NCBI GenBank assembly: GCA_033032865.1
Contig: JAWHQI010000264.1
Location: 372,001-436,000, forward strand
Direction: 5' to 3'
DNA from: Dactylorhiza incarnata
Taxonomy: Eukaryota; Streptophyta; Magnoliopsida; Asparagales; Orchidaceae
DNA length: 64,000 bases
Shown: positions 34,101-41,427 of the stretch, piece after piece
How the letters are laid out: every line of letters begins with the position of its first letter
Numbering within the stretch: position 1 is the stretch's first letter
Notes under the pieces: model-generated
Told to the model about the DNA's origin: nothing
Database searches by the model: none
Seen by the model: the letters and a program-made list of their open reading frames with translations, nothing else
Translations under genes and position numbers: made by a program

Positions 34101-35382
34101 CTCCTCGAGATAATGAATTTTGACCACTTACACGTCAAAAACGGTAGACGGATGAGGGAGAAATGGCTACGGTTCGTTCAGAGTTTGAAGGAAGACGATG
34201 TCTGGCCCCCTCGTATTGAAATTCCTGAATCCACCCCTACCTGCACAATACATTACACGAGTATATGTACCCTTACAGCCACAAGGACATAACCTTAAGC
34301 GGTAACAATTACTAATTAACTGACCAATAACGGCTATTAACTGACCAATAATTGCTATTAATTGATACTTAACCGCAACCATACATTTTTGCAGGCAACG
34401 ACTTTGCCACTCCTTTAATATTCAAAATCCATACGCCCGAGATTACAGCTAGCGTCGGCGGTTACCACTAGCGTTTGTTGGTACCCTATTGCCAAGTGGT
34501 TACCTGGTAGGCGGGAATGGCGATCGCCAAGCACTTACCTGCTAGGAGGGATCGGCTATCGCCAGGCGGTTACCTGCTAGATGGGATCGGCGATCGCCGA
34601 GCGGTTACACAATAGCGTCTACTTTTGCCACTGATACACAATTCAAACAATAAACAGAAAAGGATAAGCCGATCAAGAGAACTAAGAACAATATTTGTAA
34701 AAAAGAAATCAAATTAATTCTTCAAATGCTCTTTGATATCCGTGAAAATTGGTTGAACATAAGCAGACAGCAAGAAAAGAGGAAATAGAGAGATGATACT
34801 CATTACTCATGAGGGGAGATCTTCTCATACAAAGCTGTTGACGCCTACTGAAAATGTGGAGATTAGGGTGAAGAGCATTGGCCAGAAGATATGCTGATGA
34901 AACCGGCGAGCGAGAAGCCCAAATCGGACACACACCGGCGAAGGGGGAAATCGAGGGAAAACGCAACAAGGCTGGGGAAGCCGAGGGGAGAGCTGACGGA
35001 ATCGCAGATCGCTGCCAGACGGTGGCGGCTACGAACGGGAGCAAGGGGCCAGGGTGCCCTAGCAAACGACTTATGATGCCAATTCCGGAAATGAATTGTT
35101 TAGAATTCCAATTCCGCCCAGCCGACGGGCCCTAGGGATCGTGACATTGCATAGCACTAACATCATCAACCTGCCTTTCTCAAAACAAAAATCAACATGC
35201 TGAAACTCTGTTTTCTTCTCCAGGTAGCGAGCGCAGTGAACCATGTACAAAGTGGAACGGAAGCTCTCCAAGTAGCGAAGAATCTGCAGAAGAAATCTAG
35301 AAAATGCATGATGATTGCCATCGTTCTGTTCCTTATTATTGCCTGCATCATCGTGCTCGCAATCGTTAAACCATGGAAATAG
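16190..35382 (+). CDS. SYP132: Syntaxin of the plant SYP1 group, SYP132-type Qa-SNARE (13 exons, 303 aa)
   Basis: Exons: 16190-16207, 16413-16523, 21504-21560, 21688-21736, 22458-22546, 22636-22709, 22793-22835, 24350-24410, 24536-24561, 24660-24737, 24821-24901, 25883-25948, 35224-35382. All introns are GT-AG and phases agree throughout, giving 912 nt. The protein starts MNDLLK and has an N-terminal Habc region (about residues 37-165) with the [10 protein letters not shown] linker block. The SNARE motif (about 205-270) has its zero-layer glutamine at about Q241 ([10 protein letters not shown]). The C-terminal anchor is at about 280-299, followed by KPWK. The length equals that of SYP132-type syntaxins, which drive vesicle fusion at the plasma membrane and cell plate (family knowledge). 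Many short exons also fit SYP132 better than SYP121/KNOLLE. Introns 2 (5.0 kb) and 12 (9.3 kb) are swollen by transposons. The NAGNAG acceptor of exon 2 may add one Gln. No broken codon was seen, so it is probably functional. Confidence 0.92.
16634..16675. repeat. Compound (TA)n(GA)n microsatellite in intron 2
   Basis: An interrupted TA tract passes directly into a GA tract of about 15 bases, near the 5' end of intron 2. Confidence 0.85.
16690..17700. other. Intron 2 repeat-like DNA, unclassified
   Basis: A phrase like GAGTCTTTTTGCTAAGAGAC is repeated three to four times at 16740-16920. Further on, GGTCGACGATCATTGAGCG-type words recur (17510-17570), and GTCGAATACAATTCGACGC at 17370 echoes the CGTCGA words of the 9.6-12.0 kb element. 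Probably old LTR material; no ends could be paired. Confidence 0.4.
17710..18158. mobile_element. hAT-type MITE rich in GAGCTCGAGC palindromes
   Basis: Termini TAGGGGTGCAA and TTGCAGCCCTA form an imperfect inverted repeat. The flanking octamers CTCGCCTA (17702-17709) and CTCGCCGA (18159-18166) differ at one position, as expected for an old 8-bp hAT duplication. The interior is built from GAGCTCGAGC and TTCGAGCCGAGC in both orientations, so the whole 449 bp can fold on itself. It lies in intron 2 of the syntaxin gene. No transposase. Confidence 0.8.
18698..18706 (+). promoter_or_regulatory. TATA-like box in 5' LTR
   Basis: TATAAGTAGACCC in the LTR sits about 210 bp before the LTR end. The same motif occurs in the 3' LTR and, as TTATAAGTAGACCC, in the LTR-like stretch at 29462-29851, which suggests a conserved core promoter of these elements. 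Confidence 0.5.
19775..19791. repeat. Homopolymer C17 followed by (CA)n(CG)n
   Basis: A C run followed by CACACACACGCGCGCGC lies in the interior of the non-autonomous LTR element, about 130 bp before the ORF. Confidence 0.85.
19919..20773 (+). CDS. Pro/Ala-rich ORF of the non-autonomous LTR element (gag-like start)
   Basis: An open frame of 284 codons. The first ~55 residues are charged and likely helical ([15 protein letters not shown], then [10 protein letters not shown]), reminiscent of the N-terminus of some plant retroelement gag proteins. Residues about 60-200 are almost entirely Pro, Ala, Ser, Leu and Thr. The last ~53 codons read into the 3' LTR, so the natural terminus is uncertain. 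No zinc knuckle or protease motif is present. It may encode a packaging-related protein or be an incidental open frame in GC-rich DNA. It is not part of the syntaxin mRNA because it lies in intron 2. Confidence 0.45.
   Translation: MGNIKLGVAEIAALRSIEEIMISWDARLRDAETRRQEAMTTLLHKLDNLIVALLPKISPSLPPPLALQSPSLPVAETPPLFAAIVPPATSTLLLSALASPAPAPPTPTDPFLPPATSPPHLPVFSLAPLMPPHFGPPSSDTTATSPPADPFMLSVVAPPTYLLQLFIIAPPTLLKPLLPPLDFPTTPPLLAAAVVAMRYHALFWREIKLPDNSITTWSSSLRASSISRADEMLRIDYNSTAGYLLLLFKSTYVLCRVISSRVLGSFNILMFSCIYGCATRGFYK
23279..23985 (-). mobile_element. 3' end of an RTE-type LINE in syntaxin intron 7
   Basis: On the minus strand the C-terminal part of a non-LTR reverse transcriptase is readable. [19 protein letters not shown] (about 23915-23860) is separated by a stop and frame shift from a 175-codon frame with the thumb and tail blocks [32 protein letters not shown] and RGRPMKTW, ending PTIVG. 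The 3' tail after the stop is GTTGTTGTT, the trinucleotide ending typical of RTE elements, in place of poly-A. The endonuclease and most of RT are missing. Non-functional, antisense to the syntaxin gene. Confidence 0.85.
25225..25405 (-). mobile_element. Copia integrase scrap in syntaxin intron 11
   Basis: The minus strand reads [19 protein letters not shown] followed by KEQDI, a stop and IQKIPPK, matching the second catalytic aspartate block of copia integrases. Outside about 180 bp no coding similarity could be followed, and no LTR is near, so this is a degraded internal fragment. Confidence 0.6.
25949..29461. other. First third of syntaxin intron 12: no recognised gene
   Basis: Mostly unclassified DNA. 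Retention of the intron would add 13 codons after exon 12 and stop at 25988. The stretch 26990-28060 is moderately GC-rich with short ORFs and looks transposon-derived, for example paired CCCCCATGGGGATGG motifs at 27760 and 27820. No LTR pair or TIR with TSD could be established. A second stretch (28500-29250) has no identifiable content. Confidence 0.4.
29462..29851 (+). mobile_element. Probable solo LTR in syntaxin intron 12
   Basis: The stretch starts TGTTATGG and ends CCCAACA. It contains ATAAGTAGACCC (a core promoter also found in the LTRs at 18.7 and 20.8 kb), a poly-A-signal-like AATAAAT, and a CT-rich tract, the usual U3-R-U5 order of a plant LTR on the plus strand. No convincing 5-bp target duplication was found, so the ends are approximate. 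Confidence 0.45.
30014..31005. mobile_element. Possible hAT-like non-autonomous element in intron 12
   Basis: Ends TAGGGTCAT and ATGAACCCTA form a short imperfect inverted repeat. Flanking octamers (GACGGAAT and ATGGAATC) match poorly, so the call rests mainly on the termini and on a degenerate internal repeat of about 125-140 bp (TTCATCGATCTAAG, TTCATCGAATCAA, TTCGTCGAACTGA). Confidence 0.4.
31743..32255 (+). mobile_element. Solo LTR of the same gypsy family as the element at 49944
   Basis: Starts TGTATAACTCGTAATTCGTC and ends CTTCAACA. It shares its start, the TCTATAAATAGACCCC promoter (31951-31966) and its end with the 5' LTR at 49944-51363. Flanking pentamers are GGCAC (31738-31742) and GGCAT (32256-32260), one mismatch. 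At 513 bp it lacks the ~650-bp GC-rich tandem array that inflates the other copy to 1,420 bp. It arose by recombination between two LTRs inside syntaxin intron 12. Confidence 0.8.
31929..31942. repeat. Homopolymer C14 in solo LTR
   Basis: A C run directly precedes the TATA box of the solo LTR, at the place where the related LTR at 49944 carries its GC-rich array. Confidence 0.85.
32490..34675 (-). mobile_element. Non-autonomous LTR retrotransposon (gag remnant) in intron 12
   Basis: Two direct copies, 32490-33043 and 33832-34675, share ATGATCTTAATTCA or close variants, CACGAGTATAT, TACCCTTATAGCC and a run of CGATCGCCGAGC/GGTTACCTG units, and end at AATTCAAACAATAAAC...GATCA. The right copy is longer because a 240-bp hAT MITE sits in it. 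Next to the right copy the minus strand has TGGTATTAGAGC (33830-33819), a near-perfect initiator-Met primer binding site, so the element is antisense to the syntaxin gene. The interior (790 bp) starts MEDNESKY on the minus strand, with an early TAA, and probably represents the start of gag. No clear 5-bp target duplication was found. Confidence 0.75.
34000..34239. mobile_element. 240-bp hAT MITE nested in the 5' LTR
   Basis: Termini CAGGGGTGGAT and ATCCACCCCTA belong to the same family as the 1,061-bp element at 40220. The sister LTR at 32.65 kb lacks it (CCCCTTTATG runs straight into ATACATTAC), giving a natural empty site. The flanking octamers CCTTCATG and CCTGCACA agree at only five positions, so the duplication has decayed. 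The interior contains a C-rich block at 34022-34060 and the ACACGTCAAAAACGG block shared with 13.5 kb. Confidence 0.8.
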
Positions 35383-35769
35383 AGAACAAGACTTGCCAAT
35401 CCTAGTTTATTGGAACTTGGAAGCATGCGCCCATCATCACCACATGTTTTTTTTTTCTTTAGAAATCATTATTTTATTGAGTTTTAATATTTTGATTGAA
35501 TGTAGTAGTTAGAAGATAATATTTAACTTTTAACTATATAAATATATATATATATATATTTAATATAAGTTCCTCGATTATATTCCATTTTAAATTTGCA
35601 TGTTAGGAGAAGTAGTGATCAAATGTTTGAGTTGAAAATATTAAAAGTAAAAAACTTATTTCGGGGAAAGATTCAAAATATCAAATATAGCATTATTATT
35701 TTAATTTAATGACTTAACATATATTATAATTTATTTCAAAAAAAAATACATTGCGCATTCAATTAATTG
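35383..35769. other. 3' flank of the syntaxin gene
   Basis: AT-rich DNA with a TA microsatellite at 35541-35560. No strong AATAAA occurs in the first 100 bases. Plant poly-A signals are loose, and the 3' end is most likely in the first 150-250 bp. Confidence 0.4.
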
Positions 35770-36080
35770 CACTATATCATCAAATTAAAAGTAATCATAA
35801 CAAAAATTTAGCTGAACTCATATATCTATTATGGTAAGTTGTCATTAGACATCTCAGCGATATTTTTGAAGAGCTGACTACCATTAAACTCATCAATTTT
35901 ATTAAAGTTGATTTGACATGCAAGATAATATAAGCATATATCACAATGATGTATAACTACTTTCACATTAGTTAATTGATAGTATGTTTATTTTAAGCTG
36001 CATTAATTAATTGATAGGGGATGAAGCCCCGTGTCTGTTGCGATTAGGGTACTCTCGCAGTTGACTTTCAGGGTGGAGCC
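35770..36080. repeat. Copy 2 of the dispersed non-coding duplication (other copy 8400-8900)
   Basis: TGTCATTAGACAT, GCGATATTTTTGA, ATCAATTTTATTAAAGTTG and TTAATTAATTGATAG occur in the same order as at 8.4-8.9 kb and on the same strand. The two copies lie on opposite sides of the syntaxin gene. Confidence 0.6.
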
Positions 36081-36087
36081 TCATCTG

Positions 36088-36122
36088 TGTGTGTCTGTGT
36101 GTGTCTGTGTGCGCGTGTGCGG
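36088..36122. repeat. (TGTGTGTC)n microsatellite
   Basis: TGTGTGTCTGTG repeats through about 35 bases, ending in GCGCGTGTGCGG. Confidence 0.8.
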
Positions 36123-36344
36123 CAGCCGCGATAATACTCAGGCCGCAACAGTACACTAATAGCGACAGTCCTTCCGCTATATGTGAAAGGGCTCTGCCCG
36201 TTGATGATTTGCAAACGGGCTCCGCCCATCATGGGTTACAAACATGAAAAGCTAATGCATACGTTGCGAAAAGTAAAAGAACATATGATATACACTAACC
36301 CTAAGCTTGCGTTTTGTGCATAAACAGTTAAAATAAATGTAAAA

Positions 36345-36424
36345 GACAGTAAGAAATTTTTATTTCCTTCCTCATAAACCAAAATGTTCTCAGGGTGACT
36401 ATCACCGTGAACAAATATCATTTG
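36345..36424 (-). pseudogene. Possible exon relic of an ABC1/aarF-domain kinase
   Basis: The minus strand reads MIFVHGDSHPENILVYEEG, close to the HGDxHPGNIL catalytic-loop block of ABC1K/ADCK atypical kinases. Here E replaces the usual G in HPGN. Similarity stops after about 25 codons, and the upstream side is a T-rich stretch without a proper AG acceptor. No other exon was found within several kilobases. A phosphotransferase (choline- or APH-type) exon is the alternative. Confidence 0.4.
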
Positions 36425-37195
36425 AAAAAAAAAAACAAATTTAGAAAAAGTAAATTGCAGTAATTATGTAATTTGGACAAATAAAAGGGGTAAAAAGAAC
36501 ATATATACAAAGGAAGGCCCACAATACAGTTGAATAAAACCCCATAAAATTATTTGAAATTAGTTGTATAGTTGTAATAGAAATTGTGTACAAGAAGACG
36601 CTGATGCATATTTCCAATCCAAAGCCTGGAACTAGAGAGATTGGAATGGGTTTTTTGGAGTTTTGCCGTGAAATTTTCCGAGAGGATCGTCGGGAGATTG
36701 TGAAGGAGCAGTGCGGGATCGGTTTCGCAGGAGCAACGCTGGATCGGCTTCTCGCAGGAGCCGAGCGGATGGATTTCGCGGCAGCCTAGCACGATGACAA
36801 AACCCCAAGACGAGAGTGCTTTTCAGTGTGAATTCTAATCATGTACTTGGAGCGCATTTTTGAAGCTTGAGCGGGATAGTAAAGATCCCATCATACATTT
36901 TGATTTGGATATTGACTGTGTATGGATGGGAATGCTCTGATGGGCCTTCACCATTACACCAAATTTTTTTAAGGAATTTTATTTATATAATAGTATAGAT
37001 ATCAACTTATTTGTTATTAGAAGTTATTAACAAAAATATTTTTTAAATAGCCCATTTTTTTCTAATTGATGGTGCTTTCTTGAGTATCAATTTGCTTTTA
37101 ATATGACTACAAATGATACTTTATTTTCTATTATTTAATGAGTAGATTGAAATTTAGAAGTGATTTCATTTAATTTAAGAAGTTGAGAAATGTGT
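36425..37195. other. No recognised feature
   Basis: Contains short ORFs on both strands around 36550-36800 without family resemblance, then AT-rich sequence. Confidence 0.4.
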
Positions 37196-37199
37196 CGGT

Positions 37200-37770
37200 A
37201 CTAGGGGGCAACTCGGATCGGTTGGGTTCCACCCAAAATCAAGAACAAACAAATATATATTATGTTCCAAATTTTTGGAACTGAAACCGACCCACGGTCC
37301 TAAAGTATATAATCGGATTCGAAATGTTCACTTTGGTTCGGTTTCTGTTCGATTCTTGGTTTTACCTATTTCTCAAAATAATTAAAAAATTACTCTTCCA
37401 ACCAATTGTTCTTTGTCATACAACTAACAGTATCTTAAAAAAATTGGATCATAATTCTCTATAACATTGAAGTCATACAACTACACAAGTTCAAAATTTA
37501 TTTTCTTTAGTCATACAATTATATTCTCAATCATTTTCACGTATTGAGTCATACTACATTAATTACTATACTATAATTGTTATCTCAAAAAAATCGCATT
37601 GATTATCGGTTCTTGGGTCGATAATCGGTACTCGACCAGTGGAACCAAATCAAATTTTTGGTTCAAATATTATGGGAATCAGACCTGAATTGAACCTATT
37701 TGGAATCGATCCAAACCGTTCGGTTCCGATCCGATTCTCAGGTCTTCAGTTATTTTTACACACACCCCTG
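37200..37770. repeat. MITE-like repeat with GGTTCGG motifs
   Basis: The left part contains CTCGGATCGGTTGGGTTC and GGTTCGGTTTCTGTTCGATT. The right part mirrors it with CGTTCGGTTCCGATCCGATT and ends ACACACCCCTGG. This suggests a hAT-type MITE with long, decayed inverted sequences; exact ends and TSD could not be fixed. Confidence 0.4.
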
Positions 37771-38400
37771 GCCGGTACAATCCGCAATGGAGGGAAATCT
37801 GCGTGGCACCGTGATAGTAAAGAGTTGGATAATTAAGCATTGACTTGGTCAATGATTAAAGACAGCTATTAAAAAAACAAGGCAAAATATTTATATAGGT
37901 CCCTTAAATGAAGCACCCAAGTCTAGAAAATGAAGCACCCAAGTCTGACAAATCATGGGCCTTGTTCTTCTAGTTCTTGCTCTTCTGCAGTTACTCATGG
38001 AGTGACCTGGAGTACATCACAGTCATAATAATAAGTTTTTTTTTAATAATTTAAAGTTTAAACATAGCAATGAATTTGTTTATAAAAAAATAAAATTTAA
38101 ACAATGTAATAATAATAAGTATATTTTAAAAGAAAACTTTAAATATAATCTATCTCTGGGAATAGAACCCAATATTTATTTATAAAAAATAAAACTTTAA
38201 CTTATTTGTTAAAAATAAACTTTAAACAAGAATATAAAAATGAATATATTTATAAAAAACATTTTCTTAAACAATGATGTAATAATGTATTTATTTATAA
38301 AAAAAATTTAAGCATAACAACAAATTTGTTTATAAGATAATAATTTTTAAACAATATCATAATAATGAATTTATTTATAAAAATAATAAAACTTTATATA
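37771..38400. other. AT-rich DNA with degenerate local repeats
   Basis: The phrase AATTTATTTATAAAAA...TTTAAACAATGTAATAATAA recurs about six times between 38050 and 38390, and CTCTGGGAATAGAAC occurs twice (38155 and 38408). It may be the body of a SINE-like or tandemly duplicated element associated with the tRNA-like fragment. Confidence 0.45.
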
Positions 38401-38403
38401 TAA

Positions 38404-38470
38404 TCATCTCTGGGAATAGAACTCAAGACCACAGATAAAAGACAACCACTCTACCAACTGAGCTACAAAT
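38404..38470 (-). repeat. tRNA-like fragment (SINE head or tRNA-Lys(UUU) pseudogene)
   Basis: On the minus strand GTAGCTCAGTTGGTAGAG matches the D-arm/A-box of tRNAs. CTTTTAT sits where an anticodon loop with UUU would be, and GAGTTCTATTCCC resembles the B-box. The acceptor stem does not pair and a repeat-rich AT tail follows, so it is not a functional tRNA. Confidence 0.5.
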
Positions 38471-38808
38471 AGAATTTTATTTTTTTGTGTAATATTTTTA
38501 ATATTATATATTCGCTGATAATTTATTTATCATGACAACTAATCTATTTCATATTATTGAAAAATAGTTTTTTAAAATCTATTGTGGGGCCGCCCACACT
38601 CACCCAATGTAGGTCCGCCCATGGTTTGAACTTTCAAGGAAAATTTGTCTGTGTAGACTTGTTTTAACTTCGCTTTTAATAAAGAAGATTTTTGTCTGTA
38701 TCATTTCGGACCTTTGCGGTGTCCACTATTTGCTTCCAACCGTCCTGGATTTTGATCTAACCGTCCATTTTGAACAAGATATTATTCGATCATCATCCCC
38801 GCAGCTTC
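38471..38808. other. No recognised feature
   Basis: AT-rich spacer, then a moderately GC stretch (38580-38780) with no ORF of note. Confidence 0.4.
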
Positions 38809-38811
38809 TAA

Positions 38812-38925
38812 AGCTCCGTTTGGCACGGCGGTGGCGGTCTTGAATGCAGTGGCCATGAACCGTGCCGTGTGGCGGTCTTGAATGCAGTGGTCATGAACCG
38901 TCGTTCGTGAACCCCAGACCCCCAT
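38812..38925. mobile_element. Truncated Tourist-like MITE
   Basis: TAA is followed by AGCTCCGTTTGGCACGGCGG and the family words ATGAACCGT and CGTTCGTGAAC. The right half and right terminal repeat are missing. A ~35-bp internal duplication (GGCGGTCTTGAATGCAGTGG occurs twice) is special to this copy. Confidence 0.6.
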
Positions 38926-39202
38926 CCAGGTGGAAATTCATCCAATTCTATAGCAGGCTAGTAAGAAAATGTTTATAATCAAAATTTATTAATGCTAATC
39001 ATTGGCATCGATCTCTCCTGTGAATGTGAGGCGCTCCGGCCGTGTGCTGTGTTCTTCATACATATGAAATTAATTTTTCTTGCCTTTCAGAACACGTGCA
39101 TTCTTTTCTTGTTCAAAAAAATTTGCCCGTTAGAAATCTGTGAAATTTTAGATCTAATAAAGAGCGCCAATCAAACAAAATCAAAATATGCCTGTCCGAT
39201 GC

Positions 39203-39667
39203 CTATTTTGGCTCAGGTTTAGGTGGCGTTTCCTGCAAAGGATTCGCCATTTCCTCTGATGCCGGTTCTGGCTCATGCTCCGGCGCCGGCGCCGGTGCCG
39301 GCTCCGGCTCAGTCTTGGCCGCCAGCTCGCACTCTGTTTCCAGAGCATGCTCCCTGTTTTGGCTCTGTTTTTGGTGTTGTTTTGGCTCCGGCGAAGCCTC
39401 CGGCGCAGGTTCTTGCTCACGCTCTTGTGTCGTCGGCGGCGGCGGCTCCTTCTTTAGCTGGAGCAGGATGCGGGAGCCCTCCAGGATTTCATAGTGGTGG
39501 GTGTCGTGGTCATCCTCCAGGACATTGCCGTTGAAGACAAGTATTTGGCGGGAGATGGGAAAGCCGTGGTACTTCTGGATAACTTCTTTTATTTCCAGAA
39601 CGGTGGCGAAGAACCAGATTTCTTGCTTGAAGCGCGAGCCTTCCTCGGTCTCAATCTCGACGTCCAT
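39203..39667 (-). CDS. Single-Ubl protein with Pro/Glu/Gln-rich tail (154 aa)
   Basis: The start is the ATG 39667-39665, giving MDVEIETEEG, which aligns with the start of the three-Ubl gene at 46752. The upstream in-frame codons (an Arg run read from a CTT repeat) are 5' UTR. Residues 1-72 form one ubiquitin-like fold (LEIKEVIQKYHGFPISRQIL, then NGNVLEDD, then LEGSRILL). Residues 75-154 are a low-complexity tail of Glu, Pro, Gln and Ala ending PKPEPK. There is no C-terminal Gly-Gly, so it cannot be conjugated like ubiquitin; a binding or scaffold role is only inference. Compared with its paralogue it lacks Ubl domains 2 and 3, so it may be a truncated but still open copy. Confidence 0.65.
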   Translation of the reverse strand: MDVEIETEEGSRFKQEIWFFATVLEIKEVIQKYHGFPISRQILVFNGNVLEDDHDTHHYEILEGSRILLQLKKEPPPPTTQEREQEPAPEASPEPKQHQKQSQNREHALETECELAAKTEPEPAPAPAPEHEPEPASEEMANPLQETPPKPEPK

Positions 39668-39689
39668 TTTGAAGAAGATGGCTGTCGAT

Positions 39690-39719
39690 CTTCTTCTTCT
39701 TCTTCTTCTTCTTCTTCCC
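39690..39719. repeat. (CTT)n microsatellite in the Ubl gene leader
   Basis: About nine CTT/TTC triplets lie 25-50 bp upstream of the minus-strand start codon (GAA/AAG on the coding strand). A TA tract at 39765-39783 further upstream could supply the TATA box. Confidence 0.8.
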
Positions 39720-39783
39720 CGCGCCTTCTTTACGGTTTTGTAGGGAGAAATATTCAGAATGATAAATATATATATATATATAG

Positions 39784-40176
39784 ATATGCGTGCGAAGGAG
39801 GGAATAAACTCCGGAGCTATAAATATTTTTAAAATCAAAATTTATTGATGCTAATACTTGCCATCTCTCCATCTGAATGTGAGGCGCTCCGGCGATCTCT
39901 CCCTATCACACCTTCCAATTCTCCAGCTGTTTACGTGGAGGTGTTCCATTAGTTAGAATTCCTCTTTCGGATTTGCCTCAAAATCCTGGATTTGAATTTG
40001 ATTTTGGAATCAAGTTTGAATTTGAATACCCTTCAAATGATGAACCACATAGTTTTTCATCCGACCATTGTGAATAGTGATAATTAATTATGAATATTAA
40101 TTAAATCTTCTACGAATGAAATCACGAATTATTCGTGAACTATTTATTTGCGAACAGTCTTATGTGTAAGCGCAGA
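39784..40176. other. Upstream region of the single-Ubl gene
   Basis: Nothing recognisable, apart from the short block AAAATCAAAATTTATTGATGCTAAT...GAATGTGAGGCGCTCCGGC (39832-39893). It repeats the sequence at 38977-39043 on the other side of the gene in the same orientation, so the gene lies between two direct repeats of about 70 bp. Confidence 0.55.
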
Positions 40177-40180
40177 TAAA

Positions 40181-41427
40181 GGCTTCGTTTAGCACAACGG
40201 TGGCGGTCGTAAACGCATGCAGGGGCGGATCAGGAAGTTTGACTAGGGGGGGCCCAGTCAAAAGGCGAAGCAAAAAAAATTCTAATTGACCTAAAAATAA
40301 TAATGACTTATGATTTCAAATTTTTTTTAACATTCACATATTCTTTGTTAATTGCTCAACATGATTATAAAAGTACTCGACACGAGTATAGATATACGTA
40401 GAAGGAACACTCAACATAATGATCTAAATAATCACCATTCTTGATGTAATCATAGCCATCCATTTCATTTCTCAATGATATAACATACTAAAAGTGCAAA
40501 AAAGATAAAATTTTCGATTGCTACCAAACTGACTGAAGAATAGATGGCTAGCAGAAACAATATTTACTCCAAATCATGTAAACAAACCGCATTTTGCGCC
40601 TTAAACATTAAACAAACCACAAATGAATGGTTACCTTGAGGACTACCCCCCTTTGGAATAGGATTTTGATTGTTCGGACGCTGCAATCTTGGACAGCTCT
40701 CCTGGCCGACTGCTCTTGCCTGAAATTAAAATGAAAAAGGATTGGAAATGAGAAGGAACCTTTGACGGTCCAAAGCAGGAGCACAACCGCAATTTTAGGA
40801 GTTAGGGCGTAGGAAATGAAGGCCTCGCGGACATTGAGAGAGAGAGAGAGAGATTGGGGAGAAGAGGGGAGAGAGAGGTAATGGATATAGAAAATTAAGG
40901 CCTCACCTTGTCAATGCCTGGAGGAAGACGACAAGAAATAAAGAGAACGTCGCGAGGAGCGTCCCGAGGAGAGTCGGGGGGAGCAAGCCCTAAGCAAACT
41001 GATCGAGAAGAGGGAATGCCCTAAGCGAATTGATCGAGGAGAGGGAAGAGAAAAAGGTAATGGTTCGAATAAACAAGAGGGATGAGTAGCGGGAGTTGTG
41101 AGCGGGAGATGGAAATTTTGGGGGGTTTTGAGTTCTGCTCTTAGCGGTGGGATGCCACGTTGCATGAGAAACTTCTCTTTAAGAATTAGTATAGAAGATA
41201 AATATTAATATATATATATACTTTTATAATTTCTTGGGGAGGCCCGGGCCCCCACGGGCCCCCCCTTGTATCCGCCCCTGAACGCATGGATTAAACCGTA
41301 TTCGTTAACGACCACCTAAAAAATTTCAGCGGATTGAACATAAAAGTAGATGAAATTTCTTAGGTATGCGTTAACAAATGACAGTTTAACCCACATGTTC
41401 ACGACCGCCACCACCGCGCGAGCCAAA
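40181..41427. mobile_element. Tourist-like MITE split by a hAT element
   Basis: The left part GGCTTCGTTTAGCACAACGG...CGTAAACGCATG and the right part GGATTAAACC...TTCACGACCGCCACC join into one copy of the GGCTTCGTTTGGC family when the hAT insertion (40220-41280) is removed. The right terminus is slightly eroded (GCGCGAGCCAAA). A TAA lies one base before the left end. Confidence 0.7.
40220..41280. mobile_element. Non-autonomous hAT element, 1,061 bp, TSD AACGCATG
   Basis: Perfect 11-bp terminal inverted repeats CAGGGGCGGAT and ATCCGCCCCTG are flanked by an exact 8-bp duplication AACGCATG at 40212-40219 and 41281-41288, the hallmark of hAT transposition. G-rich tracts lie just inside each end. 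There is no transposase ORF. The exact duplication and TIRs suggest a fairly recent insertion, and it is the longest of three related copies in this window (others 34000-34239 and about 13470-14326). Confidence 0.93.

Noticed and set aside
36550..36792. Small gene at 36.6 kb
   Set aside because: Open frames on both strands over the same 200 bases, with no splice or family support.
38404..38470. Functional tRNA-Lys gene
   Set aside because: A- and B-box-like blocks are present but the acceptor stem cannot be formed and the B-box is degenerate.
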